Shown: positions 36,408-49,730, numbered from the stretch's first letter. The stretch: 64,000 nucleotides of DNA from Annona cherimola (GCA_030490835.1 CM059972.1:43379452-43443451), one strand, 5' to 3'. Program-made: numbers and translations. The notes: a model not told the origin generated them from the letters alone.

Positions 36408-38041
36408 TGTTGGAAATATGTGGAAAACTAGCTAAATCTATGTTTTGATGATTAACAAACTAAATTTGAGTAAGTCTTGGCTACTAACAAGTTTGTGGAA
36501 ATGTTTAAGGAATATTCATTTGAAGAAAATCAAGTATGGAAGCCAAGTCGTATACCAAGTCGACTCCAAGATCGACTTCAAGAAGTCAAATCTGTCCAGA
36601 GCTGAAAAGGGGAGAAGAACAAGTGAAGTCGCAGGCCAAGTCGACTCCAGGTGCGACTTAGGAAACCAAGTCGCAGACGAAGTCGACTCCAGCATCGACT
36701 TCAAGCATCCAGAGTTGAAAAAGAGGAAACAGACATGACGAAGTCGCACGCGAAGTCGACTCCAGGTGCGACTTGGGCGAAGTCGCAGACGAGGTCGACT
36801 CCAACTTCGACTTGAGGAGTTCAGACTTGAAGATTGAAGTTTCAATCTTATTCCAAGGATCCATTTGGAATTTATCAAATCCAAATAAGATGCAAAGTTC
36901 ATTCTCAAAAAGCAACTGAAGTTTCTTGAAGATCAAAAGCTAAGATTTATATTCAAAGTTCAAATCAAGTCTATCAAGTCCAAAGCTAATCTTCAAGCTT
37001 ATTCTAAATGAAGAAATATCCAAGTCATGAAGACCAATTTAACAAAGTACAAGCCAGTTCAAGAAGATCAAGGTGTTCTTGCAAAAGACCACGCCAAGTC
37101 GCAACCCAAGTCGACTCCAGGATCGACTTGAGTTGAGGACTGAAGGCCAAGTTGACCCAGACTCGGACTTGGAAATCTGAAGAACTGGAGTCGCACACGA
37201 AGTCGACTCCAGGTGCGACTTGGAAGCCAAGTCGCAGGCCAAGTCGACTCCACCTGCGACTTGGGTCGCAACGGTCGGAATTAATTCGAACGTTGGCGCA
37301 TTAAATGCGCGCCACCTACCTTCTAACGTTCGGATTCCCTCCAAAATTATAAATAGCATTCATGGTGGACGAGGGAAGTAGCTGAGAATCATTAAGTGTG
37401 CTTAACTACTACATTCAAGAGCTCTAAAGAGATAAAGCCACTCAAAGAAGAAGAACTCTGCTTCAAACTGCAAAAAGCTCATCATCTGAATCTTCAAAGC
37501 CTATTCTTCAAGTTCTTCTCTCTGCATTAAAGTGTTGCTACACATCTGTAAAGTGTAGATTTCTTTCTTTAATTATTTGTTTGTATTGAACTTGATTTAG
37601 CTTGGGTAGCTAAGATCAAGTGGTAGCAAAGTAGTGTGTGATTGGAGTGTGACTCATCACCTACTTGTGCTAAGTGTTTGATGCCCCCTAGAGCTAGAAT
37701 CTAGAAGAGAGCAAGAGGCTCTGGTTGTATATGCCCCCTAGAGCTAGAATCTAGAAGAGAGCAAGAGGCTCTAGTTGTATTCGCGGAATACAATAGTGGA
37801 ACCCAAGTCACAAGGAGTGTGAGCTTGGAAGAGTGGAGTAGGGAGGTTGCCCGAACCACTATAAAATCCTTGTCTACTTGCTTTTATTTCTGCTCTCTTT
37901 ATTACTTTGCTTTCCATTCAGTTTCCTCATTCAAGGGGATTAATTCTACAAGGGGTTAAGTTTTTAAGTTACCAAAGAAATTTTTAAGAACCCAATTCAC
38001 CCCTCCCCTCTTGGGTTTTGCCATCTATTCGGGACCCAACA
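36408..38041 (+). repeat. copia-3 3' LTR
   Basis: 1634 bp, same length as the 5' LTR with no indel. Substitutions noted by eye include A/G at the 16th base, several C/T changes in the GTCGAC array, and A/G changes at the 50-bp module. Ends CCCAACA at 38041, then the TSD GCTTG. Confidence 0.96.
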
Positions 38042-38046
38042 GCTTG

Positions 38047-38888
38047 AGCCAGACCAAACTCTGCCAAGAGAAGAGTGGATTAAAGAGTAGAAGTTCTCAT
38101 AAGAAAGAGAAAAATCTAGAGCAAGTCATCGAAAAAAGTAAAAGCACTTGGCAAACAACAGTGCATCGTGTAAATTTTTAAGAAGAAGGACCAAGCTCAA
38201 TCAAAGAGATCAAAAAGCAAGAAGAAGCACAACATCTTCCACGACAATCGAGCAGATAATCGAAGCTTAATATCGGATATATGCTATGCAGCAATGCTAG
38301 AAGCAACTAAAGGGGTGGAGCTTGCCACATACGAAGAAATATTGTAGAGTTTAAAATGAAGAAAGACTATGGAAGAAGAAATGCATGCTCTAAAGCAAAA
38401 CATGAGACTTGGTGCTAGAGCCTAAGAATGTACAACTTAATCATTTGAATGATTGTACAAGTTAATGATGCGGCCCAACGATCGATTAAAAGATATAAAG
38501 CTCGTGAATTTTCTCAAAAGTATAAGCTAGATTATGATGAGACATTTAGTTTAGTAGCAAAAATCATGATAGTTTGTGTATTACTAGTGCTTGTAAATAG
38601 CAAGTCATGCAAGCTTTGGTAGAAGGACGTTAAGAATGCTTTTCTCCATGGTACAGTAGATTGAGAAATATATATGGTGCAGCCCAAAGGATTTGAGAGT
38701 AAAGTTTATCCAAGGTATGTCTGCAAGCTGAAAAAAGCCTTGTATAGATTGACATAAGCGCTGATAGCATGTATGGTAAGATAGTTGAATTTTTACTTAT
38801 TCTGTAGCACCAGCTGACTCAATTGTATTTAAGAAAAATAAAAATGATAAGTTAGCTAGTGGTATTGTATGTGGATAAGCTTATTATC
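38047..38888 (+). pseudogene. pol: copia-X RT remnant, first part
   Basis: Continues copia-X after copia-3. Decayed RT keeps a YDETFSLVAK-type block (near 38532), KNAFLHGTV (near 38632), MVQPKGFE, then LYVDK in place of YVDD just before LARD-2 enters at 38889. Several stops and frameshifts. The rest of RT is at 62388. Confidence 0.8.
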
Positions 38889-40839
38889 TATGGCACCCCG
38901 AACCGGGGTGCCTAGAAGCCTTACTACGGGATCTTATTGATTGGTAAACGTGACTCAGGATTGTTGCCCTGATCACACGGTGGGATTTTTAATTGGATTT
39001 CATCTAAAAAAAAAATTTCGATCATCACATAACATCATATCATCATATATAAACATATTCTTGACATAATTTTTTTTTCAAATATTATTTATAACATTCT
39101 AACTTGTTTTTCTACAATGCAAGTTTCTGATCATTTCAGACATATGACTTTTGAAAACTTTCTAATATCATACAAACCAACATGTCATCACTCTTTCTTC
39201 ATATCATCCTTTCCTTTTCCATCATGTCATGTCCTGTACCTATCTATGGTTTGAAAAGCAAAACGTGAGTCGAAACTCAATAAGCAAGCATTTTTTCATT
39301 TAAATGCATTTCTCCCATTCAATAGTAGACACTTATCAAGTGATCTACTATCAATCAGTGGAAACCTTTTCATAAAACCTTTCATATTTCATACCAAAAA
39401 CATATGCTTGTAAAACTTTACCTCTAAACTCTTTTTCCCATGGACATATTTTATGTCTTAAGATATTTTTCATAAAACTTCCTTCCTCCAAGGACATTCT
39501 CATGTCCTTAAAACATTTCTCATAAAACCTTTTTAAAACAAGCATATGCATCATGCATGACGTTTCTGTCCATCTGGTATGTGACACTTACCAAGTGATC
39601 ATCCTTTCTTCTTAAGAGAGAAACCATCTTAATTGATAACTTGCGAGCCAGGCAGTTATCCGTGTCCTTCTCTCATTTCAGGGAAGGCGCTGCCGGCATT
39701 TCGCCTTTTGAAGCGACTTGGCCTATGTAGAGGGGGCCCATCTTGCAACCGCGTCCGGCCTGCATATCCTCTATAGTAGACCTAGTACATAACTCATGTG
39801 CACATTCCTTTCTTCACATTCTTATGCTAGCATGCTTTTATAAAACTCCTCAGACCCTAGTCTGTGACTTTTCTTTTTCAAAACTTAATGCTAACATGTC
39901 ATTCCAAAATAGTACAGATCTTGGCCTGTATTCCCTTTTATAACTTGAAAACTTGGCACAATCCAAGTTAACAAGTTAATAAAAATATTTTGTAAGGATG
40001 ACCAACCTTAAATAATTTTATAAATGTTTAAATAACACATTTCTAAATTGTTTGAAATATTTGAAGGAAACGTTTGGGAAATAGTAAATTCGAAACATTG
40101 CTAAAAATGTTTATAAATAATTTTTTATCGGTAAAAAAATTTTGAAAAACATTTTAATATTTGAAAACAAAAGACTTTGTAAACATTTTTCTTCCCATTT
40201 CTGGGTTTTCCATGAACAAATGATATACAAATACATAATTTATTTTTCATACGATATCATATTCTTTGTCCACATGCCACATGGATTACTTCTATATGAA
40301 GGTAAGCTTGTATGATCCTTTGGTCATTACTTTTTTAAAAAAGTCATCATTCAAATTGATTATCGGTTGGCCTTCCTTAAATCCCTTTCAAAACATTTTA
40401 ATAAATCATTTCAAATTCGTTCGATAAAACCAAATATTATTTTCAAAATTAAAATTTTCCTTTCTCCTTCATAATGCAACCATTTCTACATTTCTCCTCA
40501 TTTTCATAAGGATTTGCTTATGATAAAGTAATTCCGACACATTTTATAGTTGCAATATAAAAACATATAAAATCATTTTCAAAAAGTTTGCTTGCTTACC
40601 TTTGCTTTGCTTCAATCTGACTCCTTTATCCTTTCTTTTCCTTTTCCTATACAAGTGAAAAGAATATTTTACACTTTATCATATATGCGTCATAATCATT
40701 TATGACCTGCCATACTTCCTATAGAGGTTAAACTTAAAAGTTATTAGGTTTCTACTCCCTCTGGGTTTTTACCCTAATGCTTTATAGAACTAATATCATT
40801 CCTTATAAATATCAATCTTATTTTTACTTAATTTACACT

Positions 40840-40955
40840 GTTTATTGTTCATGGTTACTGTTCATGGTATTGTTCATGGTTACTGTTCATGGTATTGTTC
40901 ATAGTTACTGTTCATCCGGGTTACTGTTCACAGCGAGTTGGGTACTGTTCATGGG
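40840..40955 (-). repeat. Short tandem array TTACTGTTCATGG in LARD-2 LTR
   Basis: At least seven partly degenerate units of ACTGTTCATGGT/ATTGTTCATGGT. The partner LTR has a shorter array at about 60868-60942, and the inverted solo LTR has its complement near 58755-58815. Array length differs between copies. Confidence 0.75.
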
Positions 40956-41550
40956 TTTCGAAAATCGACATTTTTTCCAACAATAAAAAATACCATGACA
41001 TAGATCTTAGTTAGTATATCATGAAAAATTCATGAATTTGAATTCATCATCATTAACTTGGCTAAATAAATTATTTTCTCCATATACTGAAAATCAACAT
41101 AATTTCACTCAAGCATAATCAATAAATCCAAAAATCATGAAATTAATATATCATTATTTCAACATCATAATTATCATAAAAATTCATCCCAAATCATCAT
41201 TTAGCAATATTGGAGCATTATTTACACATTTTATACATGATTTTCCCAAATGCTCTATCTTCACTCCAAATTTTCGATGTTTAGGCATAATTCTATTTGG
41301 GCATTATAACTATACTTATTTTCTCGTGCTTAGGCATTATCTAAGCATGGTTTTTCCCTACTTAACATCCAAAATAAATTTAGGAAGGGTTCACTTACCT
41401 CAAGTGAAGAACTCCTCTCCTTCTCACTTTCTCTCTCTTTCCTTCTCTCCTTCTTGTCCTTCTTGGCTTGAACGTGTGGGGGTTTAGGAATGCCTGAATT
41501 TTTCTCACTTTGAGCTGGGTTTGGAGTGCCTTGGATGTCCCCCCATGCCC

Positions 41551-41560
41551 CCTATTTATA
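41551..41560 (-). promoter_or_regulatory. TATA box of LARD-2 3' LTR
   Basis: The minus strand reads CTATAAATAG. The 5' LTR has it at 61541-61550, and the solo LTR has TATAAATA at 58155-58162 on the plus strand. The conserved position supports the orientation assigned. Confidence 0.6.
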
Positions 41561-42393
41561 GCATTCCATTTTTCATCTATTTGCATTTTACCCTCTCTTG
41601 CTCCATGGGCTAAATTCCAATTATTTTTTTTCCAAAATCCATGCAATTTTCTTGAGCCAAGTGCAGCCTCCCTAACTACTGTTCACGTCTCCACCTTAGC
41701 TGCCTATTTATTTAATGATTTTTATTTATTCAAAATGATTTTTTTAAGCTAGTTTCATCTCAACCCTTGATCACTTGATAAGGATGATTTTGGGCCATTG
41801 ATTTTGGCTCCAAATCCCATGCCCCTACCCTCCTTGAGCCTTGTGCTGATTTTAATTATTTAAAATTAATCAAAATTCAATCCTAATTTAATGATAAAGT
41901 AAAGCTACTTTTTGATCTTCAAATGACGTTTAATCTTGACCCTTGATTTTTAATCTTTGATCAATCTTGGACCACTCATCATGTTCATTATAATATTTTG
42001 GGCATCTATAAAAAATTTCACCTTGATCTGATTTCCGGATTGCAAAATATGAATTTTTCTATGTTTTCTATACAAAAATCATAAAAATCCAAAAATTAAT
42101 ATTTTAATCCAAAAAGAACTTTTGTCCTTTAGTGGGAAGCTTCCTTTTTTGTCTTTTATGATTAAGTTAATCCAAAGTGATTAACTTAACATATTCCTTA
42201 ATCCCACGTTACTATTCATGTTTCTCTATTCATTTTACTATTCATCCTAATTAACATTCCATAATTAGCTATTTATTCCTCCAATGCCATATATTGCAAA
42301 ATATCATTAATATATTTCATATAAAGATTAATACATTACCTAGGGTTTATAACCCTAGGGTTTCATACATGGTCCTAAAATCAGGGTTTCACA

Positions 42394-42411
42394 ATCCTCC
42401 CCCCCTTATAA
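42394..42411 (-). other. LARD-2 polypurine tract
   Basis: On the minus strand TTATAAGGGGGGGAGGAT abuts the LTR start TGTGAAACC. Same motif as LARD-1. Confidence 0.85.
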
Positions 42412-44963
42412 CTATTACATTTCAAATATCGGAGGTATAGCTCATATAAAATAGTTAATCTTATCATCTTTCTCCAATACTTCAATGGCTCACTACGTTT
42501 CCACTGCGCTACTCTAATTTAGTGGCACTGTGAGTCTTGGTCCAACAGACCTATCATTTCTCTATTGTTTCTTATTCCCTATTCCCATATGAGTTTCTCA
42601 TTATATTTGTTCTTTTCTTTATGTCATCTATCTCTTATTCTTATGGTAAGCATATTACTTTTCTTATACATAGAGAAATTATAAAATTTCTCATCTTATC
42701 ATAGGGTAAGATCTAGGCTACCCATTTATTCATAATAGAAATCCACAACAATCATTTTTTTATATAATCATTCATATAACATAACACATTCATTCTATAG
42801 CATAGAGCTAAAGATGTTCTCACATAAAATTTTATACATGTCTTAGCAAAAGACACTTTTGCTAACCTATCTATTCTTTCTCATTTCATATTGTCTACAA
42901 CTAAGTTTTACCATTGTAGATTATCTAATAGGAGTACTGGTATTCAACCAGTCTAAAAGATTTTCTTCCTTATCTCCCTTTCCAATTTTTATAAACTAGT
43001 AAGGGTTCTTATTATTTTTCTAATCTCATTTCTTATAAACATCATAGAGCAATGATTTTCTCTCATACCTATCTTCCATCCACGTCGGAATTGAGGAGAA
43101 TTCTGGCAATCTTTCTTGCCTTCATTTTTGTTCATTTATCTACCATTCCTTGCTATGATATACCAACTTTTATGGTATCATATGTGTAATCTTATTTTCC
43201 CTCCATGCATTCTAACTGGACATGTTTTGCTACATTCTTCTGCATTAAGTTGCAGAGACTTTCTATCAACTGTTAGCTGCAATTAGCTTTGGTTGAGCTT
43301 AACCTTTCTTACTCCTTTCTTTCCCTACACCAGGTTCTTTAATCTCTAGTGGCAAGTTGTCCTTGCCCTAACTGTACATGTCAATTATCAATATGTATTA
43401 TATCCTGGTGTCCTGTTGGAAGATATTTCTTATCAAATTCTTCGAGATTACCTTCTTTGATTATGGCATAATAACCATCAAGGTTTCCTATCACTCTTAA
43501 GCATTGCCAATTAATGCTTGGACATTACATAAGACTATATGTTCAAACCTTGAACATGTTCTTGATTTCAGTCATTCACTACTCAGATGGTATAGAATCT
43601 GATTTACCTAAGAACTTAGGTGGATGCTGAGCTAGAAAGGTGTTAATATCCTTCCCATTCGTTTCTATCATAGCATCATTAATTCTTAAAGGTTTGAGTA
43701 CTAGGTTAGAAATTATTACCTGTACCGGTCCGTCCCTTTTACCTCCTTCTAATTCGTCTCGTTGGGTATTTTCCAAAGACCTTGTATTACTTCTGTTACT
43801 TGGGCCACCTAATCTCGAGTGGCCTATTGCACGGCTTCTTTTACACTTGTAGTTATCTTTTCCTCCATTCTTTCTACTTGTGAGATGTTACATATAGCGG
43901 TAGCACCTTTAACCTTTGACTCAGGGTTTATAGTTGCCCGTTGTTGATAAGCCCTTGGACTCACTTATCCTCACTGCCCTTGGTCGTTTAGACTTGCTAC
44001 TGACTTCTCTTTTTTCTTGTTGACTCAAATCTTTAACTGCCTTTCCCTTGTTCAAAAACTAAGGTGTTAGGCTTGTTGTAGAATGTAACATATAAAATTA
44101 TGTCAATATCATATCTTATTATAAAAGCATTCGTATCATACATATTCAATCATATAATCTAGAAAGATCAATGACCTTTCCTTTTTCATATATATACTTA
44201 GCATCTAAATGAAATCAAATGCATTTATATTTTCATAACATCAAACATAATACATTCATAAAAGAGTAAAAAAGAATCTCCCTTTTTTTCTACCTTTCTC
44301 ATTTCTATCTTCTCTTTTCATGGCGTAAAGTTGCTTTTCCTTATACATACAGATTATGCTTACATAATCTGTCAATCTAGTGTAACTATAAATTCTTAGA
44401 CCAGCAATCAATTAGAAAGTTGGTACCTTGGTGCCTTCTATATGTCCACCATAGCTCTGCACCTTAAACATATATATCATATAGCACAGTCTTGTACTAT
44501 CTTATGTGAGATATGGTAAAGCCTTAAATGTGGGGGATCTCTATGTAGGGTTCTATTATTCAACCCATCATCTGTTCATATTCTCTTCTATCTTTTGTCT
44601 TTTCTTAGCCCCCCCTTACCTCTTTTTTCATCTCACCTGGTCTCTTTATCATTCTTCCTTCACATACCATATACATTATGAAACATAGCAATTCAGCTAC
44701 ATTTCCTTAAATAAACATATCATTGCATCATAATAAGACATAGTAAAAGATAACATATATCATACATGTCCTATGATTCCAGTCTATCTCTTTTATCATA
44801 ATCATAGACAACTAATCATATAATCACCTATCTAGCGTCATATGCTATAAATTTTCATACTTAAAAAGTTTTTCACGCCTATTTACCAATCCATGTTTTG
44901 ATATCAACTTCTGTGGTATCAGACCTATCCTTTATTTTCTCCTTCTCCCACCTATTTACCAAT
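42412..44963 (-). other. LARD-2 internal region, mostly non-coding
   Basis: AT-rich, with no protease, RT, RNase H or integrase motif in any frame. Contains the gag remnant at 43579-43776 and PBS-like repeat units at about 43144-43178 and 44882-44925. Confidence 0.7.
43579..43776 (-). pseudogene. Gag N-terminal remnant in LARD-2
   Basis: A 65-residue open stretch ending INTFLAQHPPKFLGKSD and a stop. The HPPKFLG block resembles the start of plant Gypsy gag, where a PP-x-F-x-G motif precedes the capsid domain. Nothing recognisable follows, so the capsid, nucleocapsid and pol are gone. Upstream frames carry stops. It supports a Gypsy origin (perhaps Tekay/Del-like, unproven). Confidence 0.5.
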
Positions 44964-44980
44964 CCTTGCTCTGATACCAA
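44964..44980 (-). other. LARD-2 primer-binding site
   Basis: The minus strand reads TTGGTATCAGAGCAAGG four bases after the 5' LTR end CACCACA. It is complementary to initiator tRNA-Met. Confidence 0.88.
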
Positions 44981-46389
44981 CTTCTGTGGTGCCCCGAACC
45001 GGGGTGCCTAGAAGCCTTACTCCATGATCTTATTGATTAGTAAATGTGACTCAGGATTGTTGCCCTGATCACATGGCGGGATTTTTAATTGGATTTCATC
45101 CAAAAAAATTTCTTTACTTTCACCACATGACATCATATCATCATATATAAACATATTCTTGACATAATTTTTTTTTTGCAAATATTATTTATAACATTCT
45201 GACTTATTTTTCTACAATGCAGGTTACTGATCATTTCATACATATGATTTCTGAAAATTTTCTAATATCATACAAACCAACATGTCATCACTCTTTCTTC
45301 ATATCATCCTTTCCTTTTCCATCATGTCATGTCCTGTACCTGTCTATGGTTTGAAAAGTAAAACATGAGTCGAAAATCAATAAGCAAGCATTTTTTCATT
45401 TAAATGCATTTCTCCCATTCAATAGTAGACACTTATCAAGTGATCTACTATCAATCAGTGGAAACCTTTTCATAAAATCTTTCATATTTTATACCAAAAA
45501 CATATGCTTGTAAAACTTTACCTATAAACTCTTTTTCCCATAGACATATTTTGTCTTAAGATATTTTTCATAAAACTTCCTTCCTCCAATGACATTCTCA
45601 TGTCCTTAAAATATTTCCTATAAAACCTTTTTAAAACAAGCATATGCATCATGCATGACGTTTCTATCCGTCTGGTATGTGACACTTACCAAGCGATCAA
45701 CCTTCCTCCTTAGGAGAGAAACCATCTTAATTGATAACTCACAAGCCAGGTAGTTATCCGTGTTCTTCTCCCATTTTAGGGAGGGCGCCGCCGGCGTTTC
45801 GCCTTTTGAAGCGACTTGGCCTATGTAGAGGGGTCCCATCTTGCAACCGCGTCCAATCTGCATATCCTCTACAGTAGACCTAGTACATAACTCATCTGCA
45901 CATTCCTTTCTTCACATTCTTATGCTAGCATGCTTTTATAAAACTCCTCAGACCCTAGTCTGTGACTTTTTCTTTTCAAAACTTAATGCTAGCATGTCAT
46001 TCCAAAATAGTACAGACCTTAGCCTGTATTCCTTTTTATAGTTTGAAAACTTGGCACAACCCAAGTTAACAAGGTAATAAAAATATTTTGTAAAGATGAC
46101 CAACCTTAAATAATTTATAAATATTTAAATAATACATTTCTAAATCATTTGAAATATTTGAAGGAAACGTTTGGAAAATAGTAAATTCGAAACATTGCTA
46201 AAATGTTTATAAATAATTTTTGATCGGTCAAATAATTTTGAAAAAATATTTTAATATTTGAAAACAAAAGACTTTGTAAACATTTTTCTTCCCATTTCTG
46301 GGTTTTCCATGAACAAAATTTATTTTTCATACGATATCATATTCTTTATCCATATGCCACATGGGTTACTTCTATCTGAAGGTAAGCTT

Positions 46390-47861
46390 TGTTAGAAACA
46401 ATAGCTAAATCAAATTGACCAAAGCATAAGTTTTGATGATTAACAAATACAAATTTGAGTATGATATGATTACTAATAAATTTAATGAATATTTATAAGG
46501 AATGAAAAATCAGCCCAAGTCGATCCCTAAGTCGACTCCAACTTCGACTTAGGCGAAGTCGACTCCACAAGCGACTTCAACAGGTACTTTTTGGACAGCG
46601 TTGATTTTGGGGAACAAAACAACCGAAGTCGCAGATGAAGTCGACTCCAGTATCGACTTGAAGCAGCATTTTCTCTCCAGCGTCGATTTTGGGGACAAAA
46701 CAACCGAAGTCGCAGATGAAGTCGACTCCACATGCGATTTGGGTAAAGTCGCAGGCAAAGTCGACTCTAGCATCAACTTCAAGACAGATTCTCAAGCTCA
46801 AGTTAAAGTACAAGTTCATTTCAAGATGAAGACAACTCAAGTTTTTCAAACCTGAGTATATGAAGACTAATACAAGCTTAAAGCAAGCAAGGACAAGAAA
46901 AGGAAAGAAGTTAAGCAAGCAAGAGATAAATCAAACTGACTTGGCACAAGGAAATAACCAAGTCGTACATCAAGTCGACTCCAAGATCGACTTGAGGTCA
47001 AGTCGCACCCCAAGTCGACTCCAAGATCGACTTGAGGCCAAGTCTCAAACCAAGTCGACCCGGAAGACAGACTTAAAAGCTGAAGAACAACCGAAGTCGC
47101 AGACGAAGTCGACTCCACCTGGGACTTGGGGATATAATTTGAACGTTGGACATTTATTACGCGCCAACCAACTCTATAACGTTCAAAATCTTCCCTCCTC
47201 TATATATAGACACTCAAGCAAACATGGATACACATAAAAGAGAGCTGAAAAAGAGGAAAGAAGTGCTACTAAGAGTTTTTATCTACTTTTCTCTACAATT
47301 GAGTGATCTATTCATTTTCAAAGAAAGAACAAGCTTCAAAGTTGCGGTTTGCTTCAACCAAATACGATTTGTTGCTTCTACAGATTCTTCCACGAGCTGA
47401 AACCTGCTACACAAATCAGTAAAATGTAGATTTCTTCTTTTTACATATTGTTGTTTGTTTTTGGTGCTTGGTTTGAGTTTGGTGGTTCAAACCAAGACAT
47501 AGCAAGTAGAGTTGTGATTAGAGTGTATCTCATCACCTACTTGTGTTGATTGTAATATGCCCCCTAGAGCTAGAATCTAGAAGAGAGCGGAGACTCTAGT
47601 TGTATTCGCGGAATACATAGTAGAACCCAAGTCACAAGGGTGTGTGAGCTTGGAAGAGTGGAGTAGGGAAAGGTTGCCCGAACCACTATAAATCTTGTCT
47701 ATTGCTTTTCATTTTCGCTTTCATTATCTTATTGCTCTTTATCTGTTACATTCAAGGGGATTAAAACTTTAAAGGGGTTAAGTTTTAAATTTACTAAAGA
47801 ATTTTTAAGAACCCAATTCACCCCTCCCCTCTTGGGTTTTGCCATTAACTCGGGACCAACA
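46390..47861 (+). repeat. copia-4 5' LTR
   Basis: 1472 bp. GTCGAC array at about 46520-47115, TATATATAG at 47201-47209, a single 49-bp module at 47558-47606. Lacks one roughly 41-bp GTCGAC unit and one module present in the 3' LTR. Confidence 0.94.
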
Positions 47862-47863
47862 AG

Positions 47864-47875
47864 TGGTATCAGAGC
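47864..47875 (+). other. copia-4 primer-binding site
   Basis: TGGTATCAGAGC two bases after the 5' LTR, identical to copia-3. Confidence 0.92.
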
Positions 47876-47909
47876 AGGTCTTTGAGTTTTACCAAAGATA
47901 TCTATTGAT

Positions 47910-49730
47910 ATGGCATCCCAATCCACTTCCGTTCCCGCATTTGTCGAAGGTCAATCCTTTACTAGGCCACCATTGTTTGACGGGAATAATTTTTGATATT
48001 GGAAGCTACGTATGAAACAACTCATCATAGCTACAGATATGGACTCTTGGATTGCAATCCAAGATGGTGTGACTTTGCCTATTGATGAAAGAGCTTCCAA
48101 ATGGACCAATGAGGAAGTAAAGATTGTAAAGAGTAACGTCAAGGCTATGAATTCATTATTTTGTGCTCTTACGGCTTCCGAATATGATAAAGTATCCTCT
48201 TGTTTAACTGCCAAAGAGATATGGGATACACTAACATCTATCTGTGAAGGAACTTCTCAAGTCCAAGGGACAAGGAGAAATATTTTGATTGGAGAATTGA
48301 AAAACTTTAGAATGTTAGAAACTGAAAATATTTCTGAAATATTTGCTAGATTTTCCAAGATTACTAACGCCTTGAAAGGACTAGGAAAAGCAATTTCTGA
48401 ATCTGAGCAGGTCAAGAAGATTCTGAGGGCACTACCCGAATCATGGACTCCAAAAATCACGGCAATAGAAGAAGCCAAGGATCTAAACACGTTGAAATTG
48501 GAAGATCTTATTAGCTCCCTGATGTCACATGAGCTGATCAAGAAAAGAAACGAAGATCACCACAAAGGCAAAAGAGCCATTGCCTTGAGAGCCGCACAAG
48601 ACTTGGACGACACCACCTCATCTTCTCAAAATGATGATGAAATTGCCTTACTTACAAAACGATTCAGAAAGTTTGTAAGGAAAGGTAGAAATTTCAGAAA
48701 CTTTAAAGAAAGAAATTCCAAAGAGAAAAAGAAAGAAACAACAAAATGTTACCGATGTGGCGATTCGGGGCACATGCAAGCCCAATGCCTAACGCCTGAA
48801 GAAAATAAAGCAAATGAGCAAAGAAAAGATCGAGGCGACAACAGAAAATTTCAAAGAAATAAAGGAAGAAGCATGTATGTGAATGAAGAAGAATCTACAA
48901 CAAGTAGCTCTTCAAGTGAAGAATGTGAAGCAGATTGCACAAGAATTTTTTGCATAGCAAATTCCGACATATGCTTTGTAGCCACGGAAATCTTGGAGGA
49001 TCAAGCTACTTCAACGAACTGCACAAGTAGTCAAGAGGTAACCTCCAAACAAAAATCTTTTTCAATTTTTTCTACAAATGAATGTCTCAAATGTGCTGAA
49101 TTAGAAGAACTTCAACAAGCCTATGATTCATTATATGAAGAAATAAAGAAATTAGGAAACAAGTTTACAATAAAGAAAAGACAATGTGATGCAGTAATAA
49201 TTGTAAATGGTAAACTTGCTGAAAAATTAGATAAATTGAAAAATGAAAAGAATACCTTGGAAGTTGAGTTAGAGAAACTCAAAAATGAAAATGAATCATT
49301 AAATGAATCACTTGCCAAGTTTTCTAATCCAGGAGAAAATGTGAAAATATTCTTGAAAATGACAACCCAAACTTGCAAGAAAGGACTTGGGTATAATACA
49401 TTTGAACAAAAGAAATCTAATGCTCCAAGAAACAACGCCAAACCTATTCATACTAATCCTAAAATAAATCAAGTAGTTTGGACCAAAAGACCAACTGAGG
49501 AACAAATTACCAAGTGGCTCCCTATTTCTAGACTTCCGAGAGCTTGTAATTTTTGCAACAAGTTAAGGCACAAGGTCTATCAATATAAATTAAGAAAGTT
49601 GCAAAACCTTGGTGCTAAATTGGTTTGGATGCCGAAAAGTATTGGATTTATGACTTCAAATGTAGACCAGCATAGACTCCAAAGGATAACTAACCCAAAC
49701 GGACCCATAAAATGGGTACCAAAACGATGA
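47910..49730 (+). pseudogene. gag: copia-4 gag, one early nonsense codon
   Basis: 607 codons in one frame from the ATG at 47910. TGA at 47994-47996 replaces Gly in the NFGYW block, so only 28 residues would be made from the normal start. The capsid-like domain, first knuckle CYRCGDSGHMQAQC (48747-48788), acidic Ser-rich linker, coiled coil and end GPIKWVPKR remain. The second knuckle (49545-49586) is damaged: CNFCNKLRHKVYQY has lost its Gly and last Cys. Confidence 0.92.

Larger units (their letters stand above)
29448..38041 (+). mobile_element. copia-3: full-length, apparently intact Sirevirus-like Copia retrotransposon
   Basis: 8594 bp with two 1634-bp LTRs, perfect TSD GCTTG (29443-29447 and 38042-38046), a tRNA-iMet PBS, complete gag and pol reading frames, and a polypurine tract before the 3' LTR. 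About ten differences between the LTRs counted by eye (about 0.6%) imply recent insertion. It has no aORF: only 342 bp lie between the pol stop and the 3' LTR. Inserted into the decayed copia-X integrase/RT region. All parts needed in cis appear present; activity cannot be judged from sequence alone. Confidence 0.97.
38889..42393 (-). repeat. LARD-2 3' LTR, uninterrupted
   Basis: 3505 bp, plus-strand ends TATGGCACCCC and GGGTTTCACA. It serves as reference for the interrupted 5' LTR: GTAAGCTTGTATG at 40304 is the copia-4 target and CCTAATGCTTTATAG at about 40770 is the solo LTR target. Holds a TATA box on the minus strand at 41551-41560 and a CT-rich tract at about 41405-41460. Confidence 0.9.

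Noticed and set aside
46860..47237. 125-residue Lys/Thr-rich frame in copia-4 LTR and its twin at 55752-56081
   Set aside because: LTR sequence; the composition comes from repeated AAGTCGACT units.
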